Made by a program: the position numbers and the translations under genes. Positions 1 through 6,976 of a DNA stretch of 10,718 bases are shown here, in pieces. The notes under the pieces are model-generated. The model did not search any database. It was not told the DNA's origin and worked only from the letters and a program-made list of their open reading frames with translations. Numbering within the stretch: position 1 is the stretch's first letter; each line of letters starts with the position of its first letter. Source of the DNA: Acidobacteriaceae bacterium UBA1307. GTDB taxonomy: Bacteria > Acidobacteriota > Terriglobia > Terriglobales > Acidobacteriaceae. The stretch is from NCBI GenBank assembly GCA_002307235.1, contig DBTV01000012.1:1-10718 (forward strand). The letters run 5' to 3'.

Positions 1-20
1 GGGGCCGCGTTAGCGACCCC
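1..20. repeat. Small hairpin at window edge
   Basis: Bases 1-4 (GGGG) pair with 17-20 (CCCC) and 6-8 (CGC) with 13-15 (GCG) around a GTTA loop, with one mismatch at 5/16. It is the first of three hairpins in 73 bases downstream of the TPR gene. It may be a terminator for a gene lying left of the window, or part of a palindromic intergenic repeat. No T-run is visible in the window. Confidence 0.35.
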
Positions 21-25
21 GCTCA

Positions 26-42
26 AGCCGCTTTGAGCGGCT
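26..42. repeat. Small GC-rich hairpin
   Basis: A perfect 7-base stem (26-32 with 36-42) closes on a TTG loop. An alternative pairing uses GCTCAA (21-26) with TTGAGC (33-38), so two structures compete. No T-run follows on either side. It is probably a passive intergenic hairpin or part of a transcript end between converging genes. Confidence 0.35.
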
Positions 43-54
43 CACATAATCAAG

Positions 55-82
55 CCCCCGGCTCTGCCGGGGGTATTGACAA
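55..82 (-). terminator. Hairpin repeat / probable terminator of the TPR gene
   Basis: A perfect 8-base GC stem (55-62 with 66-73) has a TCT loop. Read on the minus strand it begins about 20 bases after the TPR gene's stop codon, the right place for an intrinsic terminator, though the following bases (CTTGATTATG) are only weakly T-rich. Bases 59-82 recur perfectly, in inverted orientation, at 10695-10718. The match runs beyond the stem into the TTGTCAATA flank, so this is a true repeated element and not just two similar GC stems. Confidence 0.55.
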
Positions 83-100
83 GCTAGTAGCCAATAGCAG

Positions 101-802
101 CTACTTCGCCGCCTTCACATTGGCCAGCTCGGCCGACTTGAGCAGCTTGGCGGCCTCTTTGCCGTGGCGGCTGTCGGGGTCGTAGTCGACGAGCTTCTGA
201 TAGTTGGCGCGGGCACCGGCCAGGTCGCCCAGATGGCGCTGGCTTTCGGCCAGTCCCCAGTAAACATCGGGCTCCTCGGGCAGGCGCACCAGCGCGGATT
301 GATAGCGCGACAGCGCCGCCTTCCAGTTCTGTTTATCGAGATAATACTTGGCAACCGACAGATCTTCGGCCGGGGTTTCGACGTGCGGCGGCGGCTCATT
401 GCGGCGGCCGCGCTTCTTTTTGTCGCTGGTGGCGTTCTCGTCACCGGAGAGAATGCTGTCGAGGCCGGAGCGGCTTGAGCTGAAGCCCTGATCGAAGGTA
501 CCCGTCTCGCCGGAGGGCTCGGCCACATCGTCGTCAGGGCTGCGGGCCGGATCGCGATCGACGGCGGGCGTGGCGAGGCTCGCGCTCTCGTCGAGCGGCG
601 CGTCGGAGGGCTGGTCGGCGGGGTTCGAGGTGAGCACCGGCACCGAGTTCGTATCGCCGGGAAAGGGATTGGCCTCGGCGGGTGCGGTGGGTTTGGGCGC
701 AGGCTGCTGCGGAGCCTGTTGCGCTCCAAGGTGCGGCACGGTCAGCGCCATTGCGAGCGCGGCTGCCGCCATGATCCGGTTCTCTGTTTTGCCCTGCTTC
801 AT
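101..802 (-). CDS. Secreted TPR-repeat protein
   Basis: A 233-residue protein, probably exported and acting as a protein-protein scaffold outside the cytoplasm; its partner is unknown. The ATG at 802 is chosen because an AGAGG ribosome site lies just upstream and a signal peptide follows at once: a charged start (MKQGKTENR), then a hydrophobic stretch to about residue 26 ending LGA|QQ. Residues 29-140 are a low-complexity Pro/Ala/Asp-rich region with a basic patch (KKKRGRR, 128-134). Residues about 147-213 form two tetratricopeptide repeats: an AKYYLDKQNWKAALSRYQSA helix pair, then a VYWGLAESQRHLGDLAGARA pair. An upstream in-frame start would add 48 residues without signal-peptide character. 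It is divergent from the SET gene, 149 bases away. It could be lipid-free periplasmic or surface-associated; there is no lipobox cysteine or transmembrane helix after the signal. Confidence 0.82.
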   Translation of the reverse strand: MKQGKTENRIMAAAALAMALTVPHLGAQQAPQQPAPKPTAPAEANPFPGDTNSVPVLTSNPADQPSDAPLDESASLATPAVDRDPARSPDDDVAEPSGETGTFDQGFSSSRSGLDSILSGDENATSDKKKRGRRNEPPPHVETPAEDLSVAKYYLDKQNWKAALSRYQSALVRLPEEPDVYWGLAESQRHLGDLAGARANYQKLVDYDPDSRHGKEAAKLLKSAELANVKAAK

Positions 803-837
803 CCCTGCCTCTTTCCGGTGCCCGACTCTACCCTTCA

Positions 838-843
838 ATGATA
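838..843 (-). promoter_or_regulatory. Possible -10 box for the TPR gene
   Basis: On the minus strand 843-838 reads TATCAT, one mismatch from the sigma-70 -10 consensus, 35 bases before the TPR start codon. No convincing -35 lies 16-18 bases upstream, so this is a weak call. Confidence 0.2.
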
Positions 844-951
844 GGATGCGGGCATACGGCGTTTCCAGTCGATCTTCGATCCGGCGCTTTTGACGGTGTC
901 CGAGCCGAAGCCGTGTGCGCCGACCACTGCAAAGGACAGCACGCACAGAAG

Positions 952-1389
952 ATGGCCCTGCTCATCCGCTCCTCGTCGATCCATGCCGCCGGCTGCTACA
1001 CCACCACGCCCATCGCGAAGGGCCAGCGCGTGGCCGAATACACCGGCCATCCGATGACCAAGCGCCAAGCCGACAAGGCCTATGAGGCGTCGGCGCTGAC
1101 CTACCTGTTTGGACTGGGCGACGGCAAGATCGTCATCGACGGCCATGCCACGGCCATGTTCATCAATCATAGCTGCGCGGCCAACTGCGAGACGCGCGAG
1201 TTGCGCGGCCATGTCTGGATTGTCGCCCTCCGCGACATTGCGGCCGGCGAAGAGATCACCTACGACTATTGCCTTTACGATGGCGGTGAGGATGAGGCCC
1301 ACTGCAACTGCGGCGCGGCAAGCTGCCGCGGGACGATGTACTCGCCCGAAGAGGTGGTCAGCCGGGTGAAGGCGGCGCGGAAGGGCTGA
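952..1389 (+). CDS. Short SET-domain protein (putative protein lysine methyltransferase)
   Basis: A 145-residue stand-alone SET domain with a post-SET zinc site. SET enzymes transfer a methyl group from S-adenosylmethionine to lysine; the substrate here is unknown. Visible motifs are an N-terminal SET strand (SSIHAAGCYTTTPIAKG, 8-24), EYTG (29-32), the cofactor-site NHSC (72-75) with Asn79-Cys-Glu following, GEEITYDY (99-106) with the active-site tyrosine, and CNC (118-120) plus Cys125, which with Cys75 can hold the zinc ion. ATG 952 is preferred because the family normally starts just before the first SET strand. An in-frame ATG at 838 and GTG at 913 would only add sequence with no domain, but the ribosome site at 952 is weak, so the start is uncertain. 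The gene is followed after 141 bases by dnaX on the same strand. Bacterial SET proteins are widespread but poorly characterised, and a histone-like target is speculation. Confidence 0.85.
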   Translation: MALLIRSSSIHAAGCYTTTPIAKGQRVAEYTGHPMTKRQADKAYEASALTYLFGLGDGKIVIDGHATAMFINHSCAANCETRELRGHVWIVALRDIAAGEEITYDYCLYDGGEDEAHCNCGAASCRGTMYSPEEVVSRVKAARKG

Positions 1390-1530
1390 GCGCGCGCGGG
1401 CATGGCCGTAGCGATCCAATCTGTCATTCTCACCCGGCTTTTCCACCCCGCGCGGCCCCAGCCCCGGACGATACAATCGGCATAAGGCCGCAGGTTGCCT
1501 CGCGCGGCCCTCAAGGAGTTTGCCGAAGCA
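1390..1530 (+). promoter_or_regulatory. SET-dnaX intergenic region
   Basis: This 141-base gap has no clear terminator. A TACAAT hexamer (1472-1477) could be a -10 box for dnaX, but no -35 of normal spacing was found. The sequence AAGGAG at 1513-1518 is the ribosome site for the dnaX ATG at 1531, at a rather long 12-base spacing. No small SRP RNA, sometimes found near dnaX, is recognisable. Confidence 0.25.
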
Positions 1531-3435
1531 ATGGGTTATCAGGTTCTGGCTCGGAAATATCGTCCGCAACGGTTTGCCGATGTGGCCGGACAAGATCACG
1601 TGACGCGCACGCTGATGAACGCGCTCAGCCAGAATCGCATCGCGCACGGCTACATCTTCTCGGGCCATCGCGGCATCGGCAAAACCACCATCGCGCGCAT
1701 TTTGGCGCAGGCGCTGAACTGCCGCAACGTGGTGGGCTCGGCGGAGCGGCCCACGGGCGAACCCTGCGGCGTCTGCGACAGTTGCGTCGAGATTCGCCAG
1801 GGTAATGCGGTTGACGTGATCGAGATCGACGCGGCGACCAATCGCGGCATCGACGAGATTCGTGAACTGCGCGATGCGGCCCGCTACGCGCCCTCGCGCG
1901 ACCGGTTCAAAATCTACATCCTTGACGAAGCGCACCAGATTACCGATGCCGCCTTCAATGCGTTGCTGAAGACGCTCGAAGAGCCGCCCTCGCACGTGGT
2001 CTTCATGATGGCGACCACGGAGCCTGAAAACATTCCGCAGACGATTCGTTCGCGCTGCCAGCACTTCAGCTTTCACGCCGTCAAGTTTGATGACATTCTG
2101 GACCAGCTCAAAGGCATCGCGACCAAGGAAGAGGTCGTGGCCGAAGACGACGCGTTGGCGCTGCTGGCCGAGGCCGGCGATGGCTCGATGCGCGACGCGC
2201 TGTCGATCATGGATCAGGCGATTGCCTCGGCTCCGGTGACCGGCGGCAGGCCTGTGCTAGAGGCTGCGCAGATTCGCGAACTGATGGGCTCGGTGCCGAA
2301 TGCCATCTTCGAGCGGCTGCTTGAGGCCGTAGCCGAGGGCAAGAGCGATGAGCTGATGCAGCAGTTGAATGTGTTGCTCAATGCCGGGCACAGCCCGTCG
2401 TCGTTGGCGCGGCAGATGGCGCGCTACCTGCGCAACACGCTAATGGCCAAGATCGGCGGCGAGCAGACGGAGCTGTTGCAGATTTCGAGCGATGAGCGGT
2501 CACGCGCCTCGCGCACCGCGATTCTGTTCAGCGAAGAAGAGATCGTGCGCAATTTGCAGATTGTGCTGCGCACCTTTGACGAATTGAATTACAAGCAGGA
2601 GCAGCGCTTTCATCTGGAGCTTGGCCTACTGAAGCTGATCCACGCGCAGCGGCTGCTGCCGGTGGAGCAATTGCTGAGCGGATTGATGGCTGGCGGTGGC
2701 GTGCGACCCGCCGCGCCGAGCGCTCCGCGCAGTGCGGCACCGGTACGACCGGCCGCGCCGACGCAGGCGGCCCCCGCACCCAAGCCCGCCGCGCCGCTTT
2801 CTCCCTTTGCGCCGGTGGCGGGCTTTACGCCAACGCCCAAGCAGAGCACGGAGTCCGCGCCGAAGAGCGAGACCAAGCAGCCCGCGCCAAGCTCTGCCAC
2901 GGTGGTTTCGATCAATGCGAATGAACGGACGGCGGCGTCTCCCTTTGCCGCCACCAGCACGCAGGCCGTGGGCCTGGCCGAGACGTTGACGGAGGGCGCG
3001 CTGGCCAAGGCTCCCGCGACGCGGGAAGAGGCAACGTCGCAGGACGCGGGCGACACCGACGCGATGCGGGAGGCGGTGAGCAAGGCTCTGGCGCAGGCCG
3101 GTCACGCTACGGCATCGAGTCTGCTGGGCGCGGGCAAGTGGACGCTCGACGGCGTTGCGCTGCGCATTGAAGTCGCCGGCATGGGCAAAAAGATGCTGGC
3201 GCTTACGGTGAATGCGGAGGCGGAAAAGATTGTTCGCCAGGAGCTGCAACGACTGGGTGCGCCGACACGCTTTCTGATTGTTCCCGGCGAGGGCGCGGCC
3301 CCGGCGGCACGCACGGCGGCGCCACTGGCGGGCAGCGTGCAAGAGGCTGCACTGGCCAACCCGATGGTGCAAAAGGCACGCGAGATTTTCAAGGCCGAGG
3401 TGCGCAGCATCGTTGACCTGCGCGGCAAGCAATAA
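1531..3435 (+). CDS. dnaX: DNA polymerase III subunit tau (clamp loader)
   Basis: A 634-residue clamp-loader ATPase of the replisome, which loads the sliding clamp and couples polymerase to helicase. The AAA+ part has Walker A GHRGIGKT (45-52), a zinc module with Cys64, Cys79, Cys82 and Cys85, Walker B IYILDEAH (128-135), the sensor/SRC arginine region (TIRSRCQHF, 171-179), and the collar domain to about 380. Residues 389-510 are a long Pro/Ala/Ser-rich linker, followed by a C-terminal domain (about 511-634) of the tau type. The ATG is chosen because MGYQVLARKYRP is the usual DnaX N-terminus. In-frame upstream codons (TTG 1495) are less likely. No full A AAA AAG slip site was found, so a shorter gamma form by frameshift is not supported. 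It begins the dnaX-ybaB-recR block, with ybaB 10 bases downstream. Confidence 0.97.
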   Translation: MGYQVLARKYRPQRFADVAGQDHVTRTLMNALSQNRIAHGYIFSGHRGIGKTTIARILAQALNCRNVVGSAERPTGEPCGVCDSCVEIRQGNAVDVIEIDAATNRGIDEIRELRDAARYAPSRDRFKIYILDEAHQITDAAFNALLKTLEEPPSHVVFMMATTEPENIPQTIRSRCQHFSFHAVKFDDILDQLKGIATKEEVVAEDDALALLAEAGDGSMRDALSIMDQAIASAPVTGGRPVLEAAQIRELMGSVPNAIFERLLEAVAEGKSDELMQQLNVLLNAGHSPSSLARQMARYLRNTLMAKIGGEQTELLQISSDERSRASRTAILFSEEEIVRNLQIVLRTFDELNYKQEQRFHLELGLLKLIHAQRLLPVEQLLSGLMAGGGVRPAAPSAPRSAAPVRPAAPTQAAPAPKPAAPLSPFAPVAGFTPTPKQSTESAPKSETKQPAPSSATVVSINANERTAASPFAATSTQAVGLAETLTEGALAKAPATREEATSQDAGDTDAMREAVSKALAQAGHATASSLLGAGKWTLDGVALRIEVAGMGKKMLALTVNAEAEKIVRQELQRLGAPTRFLIVPGEGAAPAARTAAPLAGSVQEAALANPMVQKAREIFKAEVRSIVDLRGKQ

Positions 3436-3445
3436 GAGGAAACCG

Positions 3446-3775
3446 ATGATCAATCCACTGAAGATGGCCGAGATGTTTTCGCAGGCCAGCCAGATGCAGG
3501 ACGAGATGAAGCGAAAGCTGGCCGCGACGGTAATCGAGGCCACCAGCGGCGGCGGCGCGGTGACCGCGACGATGAACGGCAAAAAGGAGCTGCTGAAGCT
3601 CCACATTGATCCGGCGGCGGTTGCAGGGCTGAGCGGCGAGCACCCCGACGTGGAGATGCTCGAGGATCTGATTCTGGCCGCGGTCAACGAGGCCGGACGC
3701 AAGGCCGACGATGCCATCCAGTCGAGCGTGCAGGGCATGCTTGGCGGAATGAAGATTCCCGGGTTGAACGCCTAG
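3446..3775 (+). CDS. ybaB: YbaB/EbfC family nucleoid-associated protein
   Basis: A 109-residue small DNA-binding protein of the YbaB/EbfC family, which dimerises and coats or bends DNA in the nucleoid. The start MINPLKMAEMFSQASQMQDEM is a typical first helix, the middle holds the family's strand pattern around GGGAVTATMNGKKELLKLHIDP, and the C-terminus has the long helix with LEDLILAAVNEAGRKA (69-84) and a Gly/Met-rich tail (GMLGGMKIPG). The length fits the family. The ATG has a strong ribosome site (AAGAGGA, 3434-3440) and lies 10 bases after dnaX; recR follows after 22 bases. This gene order is conserved in many bacteria, supporting co-expression with replication and repair functions. Confidence 0.95.
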   Translation: MINPLKMAEMFSQASQMQDEMKRKLAATVIEATSGGGAVTATMNGKKELLKLHIDPAAVAGLSGEHPDVEMLEDLILAAVNEAGRKADDAIQSSVQGMLGGMKIPGLNA

Positions 3776-3797
3776 CGGGGGGCGAGGAAGAGCTTTC

Positions 3798-4397
3798 GTG
3801 TCACGCTATGCCGAGCCGATGAACCGGCTCATTGAAGAGTTGAAGAAGCTGCCGGGCGTGGGCACCAAGAGCGCGCAACGGTTCGCCTTTCACATTCTGC
3901 GCTCGTCGAATGACGATGCGGCGGCGCTGGCCGACGCGGTGCGTGGACTCAAGGCCAGCCTGCGGCTTTGCTCGGTCTGCAATAACGTCACCGACGTGGA
4001 CCCGTGCATCTACTGCGCGAATGCAGCGCGGAATCACCGCGTGGTCTGCGTGGTGGAAGAGCCCACCAACATTGCCACCATTGAGCGCACGCGTGGTTAC
4101 GTGGGCGTTTACCACGTGCTGCACGGCACGCTGTCGCCGCTGCACGGCGTGGGACCGGGCCAGTTGCGCACGGCGACGCTGCTGGCGCGGGCGGAAAAAG
4201 GCGAGCTCGACGAGGTGATTCTGGCTACCAGCCCGACGCTCGAAGGCGAGGCCACCGCCGACTGGCTGGCAACGGCCTTGCGCAGGTTTTCAGTGAAGAT
4301 TACGCGCATCGCGACGGGCATTCCCGCCGGCAGCGACATTGAATATGCCGATGAGGTGACGATGGCGCGTGCCCTCGAAGGCCGCCGGGAGTTGTGA
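3798..4397 (+). CDS. recR: Recombination mediator RecR
   Basis: A 199-residue RecR, the usual family length. With RecO (and RecF) it helps load RecA on single-stranded gaps. In order it shows a helix-hairpin-helix (LPGVGTKSAQRFAFHIL, 18-34), a four-cysteine zinc finger (Cys58, Cys61, Cys70, Cys73), a Toprim domain starting at RVVCVVEEPTNI (81-92) with the conserved HVLHGTLSPLHGVGP block (106-120), and the C-terminal Walker-B-like segment (IATGIPAGSDIEYAD, 171-185). The start is GTG at 3798, backed by GAGGAAG at 3784-3790; an ATG eight codons in (MNRLIEEL) has no ribosome site. It is the last gene of the dnaX-ybaB-recR unit, and its stop codon touches the base of a strong terminator hairpin. 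Confidence 0.97.
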   Translation: MSRYAEPMNRLIEELKKLPGVGTKSAQRFAFHILRSSNDDAAALADAVRGLKASLRLCSVCNNVTDVDPCIYCANAARNHRVVCVVEEPTNIATIERTRGYVGVYHVLHGTLSPLHGVGPGQLRTATLLARAEKGELDEVILATSPTLEGEATADWLATALRRFSVKITRIATGIPAGSDIEYADEVTMARALEGRREL

Positions 4398-4399
4398 GG

Positions 4400-4436
4400 G
4401 CAGGGACGTAGGGACTGCTAGTCCCTCGGTCCCTGC
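4400..4436. terminator. Shared terminator hairpin of recR and the response regulator
   Basis: The outer stem 4400-4407 pairs with 4429-4436 (8 bases) and the inner stem 4410-4416 with 4420-4426 (7 bases), with a two-base internal mismatch and a three-base loop. Pairing can extend outward over 4397-4399 into recR's stop codon. The response regulator on the other strand ends in the loop (its TAG is 4420-4418), so its last codons form half of the stem. On the plus strand TCTT follows. It sits between two convergent genes, so a bidirectional terminator is the natural reading. Confidence 0.7.
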
Positions 4437-5134
4437 TCTTCCGCCTTCTCGTCACCAAGGCCTTCGGGGACGAAGCGGTAGCCGACCCACGGCTCGGTAA
4501 GGATGTATTGCTTGCCGGTCTCGGCTTCGAGTTTTTTGCGCAGTTGGCCGACGAAGACGCGCAGGTACTCCGGCTGATGGGCCGACTGCGCGCCCCAAAC
4601 GGCCGTGAGCAGCGCGCGGTGGGTAATGACGCGGCCGGCGTGGCGGGCCAGATGTGCCAGCAGGTCGAACTCCTTCGGCGTCAGGTGAATCTGCTTGCCG
4701 CGGACGGTGACGGTGTGGTCGGTGATGTCCACGGCGAAGTCGCCGGCCTCAAGCAGGGCAGAGGCGCGCTCGGGAGCGCGGCGCAGGTGGGCGCGGACGC
4801 GGGCCAGTAGCTCTGGAATGCCAAAGGGCTTGGTGATGTAGTCATCGGCACCGGCGTCGAGAGCCTCGACCTTCGAGCGTTCGTGGTCGCGCACCGAGAG
4901 CACGATGATCGGCGTTGAGCCATGCGCGCGAATGGCGCGGCAGACCTCGACACCGCCGATGCCGGGCATCACAAGATCGGTGACGACCAGATCGGGCGTC
5001 CAATCATGAAAAACACGCAGGGCCTCTTCGGGGTCATTGGCGGTTCGTACGTCGTAGCCCTGCGCGGCCAGAGAGGTGCGCAGAACGCGGGTGATCTGTG
5101 GTTCGTCGTCGACGATCAGAATTCTTTCATGCAT
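4418..5134 (-). CDS. OmpR/KdpE-family response regulator, no partner kinase
   Basis: A 238-residue two-domain DNA-binding response regulator. The receiver (about 3-120) has the acidic pair Asp9/Asp10, phospho-acceptor Asp53 (VTDLVMPG), Ser80 and Lys102 (TKPFG). The winged-helix domain (about 130-226) has LTPKEFDLLAHLARHAGRVI (151-170), and the recognition-helix region VWGAQSAHQPEYLRVFVGQLRKKLE closely resembles KdpE, the regulator of potassium uptake. No kdpD kinase or kdpFABC genes are visible, so the KdpE label is by resemblance only. ATG 5134 gives the usual MHERILIVDDEPQ start, although its ribosome site is poor. It lies on the same strand, 96 bases after the permease, so it may be read from the transporter operon or from its own promoter. 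Its last codons lie inside the terminator shared with recR. Confidence 0.9.
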   Translation of the reverse strand: MHERILIVDDEPQITRVLRTSLAAQGYDVRTANDPEEALRVFHDWTPDLVVTDLVMPGIGGVEVCRAIRAHGSTPIIVLSVRDHERSKVEALDAGADDYITKPFGIPELLARVRAHLRRAPERASALLEAGDFAVDITDHTVTVRGKQIHLTPKEFDLLAHLARHAGRVITHRALLTAVWGAQSAHQPEYLRVFVGQLRKKLEAETGKQYILTEPWVGYRFVPEGLGDEKAEEQGPRD

Positions 5135-5195
5135 AAGCTATGGCAAGATTACCGCACCCGCCCGCTGTCGACCAGCATTTCCGCACCGCCGCCCG

Positions 5196-5210
5196 CGACG
5201 AACTTCGACG
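5196..5210. promoter_or_regulatory. Imperfect palindrome in the permease-regulator gap
   Basis: A 15-base imperfect palindrome (CGACGAACTTCGACG) with one mismatched pair centres on base 5203. It lies 62 bases upstream of the response-regulator start. It could be an operator for autoregulation, but the gap has no clear -10/-35 pair and a chance match is possible in GC-rich DNA. Confidence 0.15.
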
Positions 5211-5230
5211 TAGACAGCAGTGCCATGGCC

Positions 5231-6976
5231 TCAGCCTTCGAGTTTGTAACGCGTTTCGGCCAACCGGTAGAGTCTGCGCCAAACCAGGCGATTCATGGTG
5301 ACGACCATGACTGAGATCAGCATGGTGGCCAGCAGCAGAATCGCGAAGCGGCCCGAGTCGGTGGCCGCGTCAATCTGCGCGCCCAGACCGATGGTTTCGA
5401 GGGTGCGGTCCTTCACATGCGAGTACTCGGCCATCACCGAGGCATTCCAGGCTCCGCCCGAGGCGGTGACCATGCCGGTGATGAAGTAGGGAAAGATACC
5501 GGGCAGAATCAGCTTGGTCCAGCGCTGCCAACGGGTGAATTTGTAGACGAGCGCGGCCTCCTTCAAGTCCGAAGGGATGGCCATGGCGCCGGCGATGACG
5601 TTGAACAGGATGTACCACTGCGTGCCGAGCAGCATCAGGGCGATGGAGCCGATGCCGAGCCCGGCACCGATCTTCACCAGCCCGAGCAGCAGGACAGGGA
5701 AGAAGGCCGTGGCGGGCACCGAAGCCATGATCTGCGCAATGGGCTGCACGATGCGCGCCAGCTTGGGATTGAGGCCGATCATGACGCCCACCGGCACCGT
5801 CCATGCCGCCGAGATGATCAGCGCGGCATTCACGCGCAGAAAGGTCGCCGCAGCGCCTTCCAGCAACAGGCGGATGTCTGCCATGGTGACGGTGCGCAGC
5901 AGGGCGGTGGCCTGCGTGATGCCCCAGATGGCCACCAGCACGGCAAAGGCGGCCAGAAGCCACAGTCCCACGGTGTTGCGCTGCGACGGAGCCTCATCGA
6001 GCGGATGCACGACGCGGTTGGTCTTCGAGCGCGCCAGCCGGCGATAGATTGGTTCTTCGATCAGAACGGCGGCCCGATGCGGAATCGAGCTGAGCAGCGT
6101 CGAGCGGCGCAGGAAGGCAAGCACCGGCGAGGTGGCGCGGTCGGTCGACTCCACCTGCTCGAGCTTGAACTTGTCGCTCCAGGCGATCAGCGGCCGCCAG
6201 ATTACCTGATCGGTGGCAACGACGATCAGGATCACGACGGCAATGCCGGCGAGGAGCGCGTGCGTGTCGCCGTTGTAGGTCGCGGTCTGGATGTAGCTGC
6301 CTAGGCCGGGCAACTGAAAGTTGCGTTCGCCCATGGTGAAGGTCTCGCAGAAGATCAGCGTGAACCAGCCGCCGGCCACCGAGACAATCGAGTTCCAGAC
6401 CAGGCCGATGGCGGCATGGGGCATCTCCAACTGGCAAAAGCGCTGCCAGCCTGAGTAACGATAGATGCGCGAGGCCTCGATCATGTCGCGCGGAATGCTC
6501 TTGAGCGACGAGTAGAAGCTGAAGGCCAGATTCCAGACCTGCCCGGTAAAGATCAGCAGGATCACGGCCATTTCAATGCCCATCTGGTGACCGGGGACCA
6601 GCGCCACCATGGCCATGAAGACCGGCGGCAGAAAGCTCAGCACCGGGATGGACTGGAGGATGTCGAGGACGGCAACCATCCACGGCTCCAGCCGTTCGTT
6701 GTAGGCGGCCAGATAGCCGTAGCTGATGGCAAAGCACAGCGCCAGCGAGTAGGCGATGGCCATGCGCACCAGCGAGTAGAAGGCATAGACCGGCAGCGCC
6801 GCAATCGAGCTCGAAATGGCCACGACCGGCATTGGCTTGCCCATCCAGTAGACACCGGTGCTGACGATGGCCAGAAACACGGCGAGCACCACGGCGGCCA
6901 CGGCCAGATCCACAAGAATCGGCCAGGTGCGAATGGTGACGAGAGAGCGGCCCAGGGGCTGAACGATCCTCCTCAC
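5231..6976 (-). CDS. ABC transporter permease, two fused domains (NitT/TauT type)
   Basis: A 581-residue inner-membrane protein made of two BPD_transp_1 permease domains in one chain. Such importers normally have two separate or identical permeases, so this chain could form the whole channel. A lone N-terminal helix is at about 21-41. Domain 1 (about 65-265) has the EAA-type ATPase-contact loop MIEASRIYRYSGWQRF (165-180). A soluble linker runs about 266-335 and another helix lies at 337-357. Domain 2 (about 370-570) has the matching loop LKEAALVYKFTRWQRW (471-486). The start is GTG 6976, overlapping the ATPase stop in GTGA with a GAGGAGG ribosome site, so the two genes are translationally coupled. 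The class includes nitrate, sulfonate and bicarbonate importers; the substrate cannot be told here, and no binding protein is present in the window. Confidence 0.92.
   Translation of the reverse strand: MRRIVQPLGRSLVTIRTWPILVDLAVAAVVLAVFLAIVSTGVYWMGKPMPVVAISSSIAALPVYAFYSLVRMAIAYSLALCFAISYGYLAAYNERLEPWMVAVLDILQSIPVLSFLPPVFMAMVALVPGHQMGIEMAVILLIFTGQVWNLAFSFYSSLKSIPRDMIEASRIYRYSGWQRFCQLEMPHAAIGLVWNSIVSVAGGWFTLIFCETFTMGERNFQLPGLGSYIQTATYNGDTHALLAGIAVVILIVVATDQVIWRPLIAWSDKFKLEQVESTDRATSPVLAFLRRSTLLSSIPHRAAVLIEEPIYRRLARSKTNRVVHPLDEAPSQRNTVGLWLLAAFAVLVAIWGITQATALLRTVTMADIRLLLEGAAATFLRVNAALIISAAWTVPVGVMIGLNPKLARIVQPIAQIMASVPATAFFPVLLLGLVKIGAGLGIGSIALMLLGTQWYILFNVIAGAMAIPSDLKEAALVYKFTRWQRWTKLILPGIFPYFITGMVTASGGAWNASVMAEYSHVKDRTLETIGLGAQIDAATDSGRFAILLLATMLISVMVVTMNRLVWRRLYRLAETRYKLEG

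Noticed and set aside
1390..1530. Possible small SRP RNA before dnaX
   Set aside because: The conserved GGUCAGG...GGAAGCAGC core is absent.
835..2076. A 413-codon ORF on the minus strand across the SET gene and the start of dnaX
   Set aside because: It lies opposite two genes with intact motifs, and its sequence is the Arg/Ala/His-rich type produced by the antisense of GC-rich genes.
2695..2960. Repeat-like Pro/Ala coding stretch in dnaX
   Set aside because: No exact repeat unit; it is the normal low-complexity linker of tau.
3186..3192. C AAA AAG, resembling the dnaX -1 frameshift slip site
   Set aside because: The first base is C, not A, so re-pairing in the P site is poor. It lies far into the C-terminal domain, so it would not give a gamma-like product.
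2626..3738. A 370-codon minus-strand ORF opposite dnaX and ybaB
   Set aside because: Shadow of high-GC coding sequence; no domain, and it runs through two well-supported genes.
5417..6304. A 295-codon plus-strand ORF opposite the permease
   Set aside because: Antisense shadow; the permease frame has clear helices and two EAA loops.
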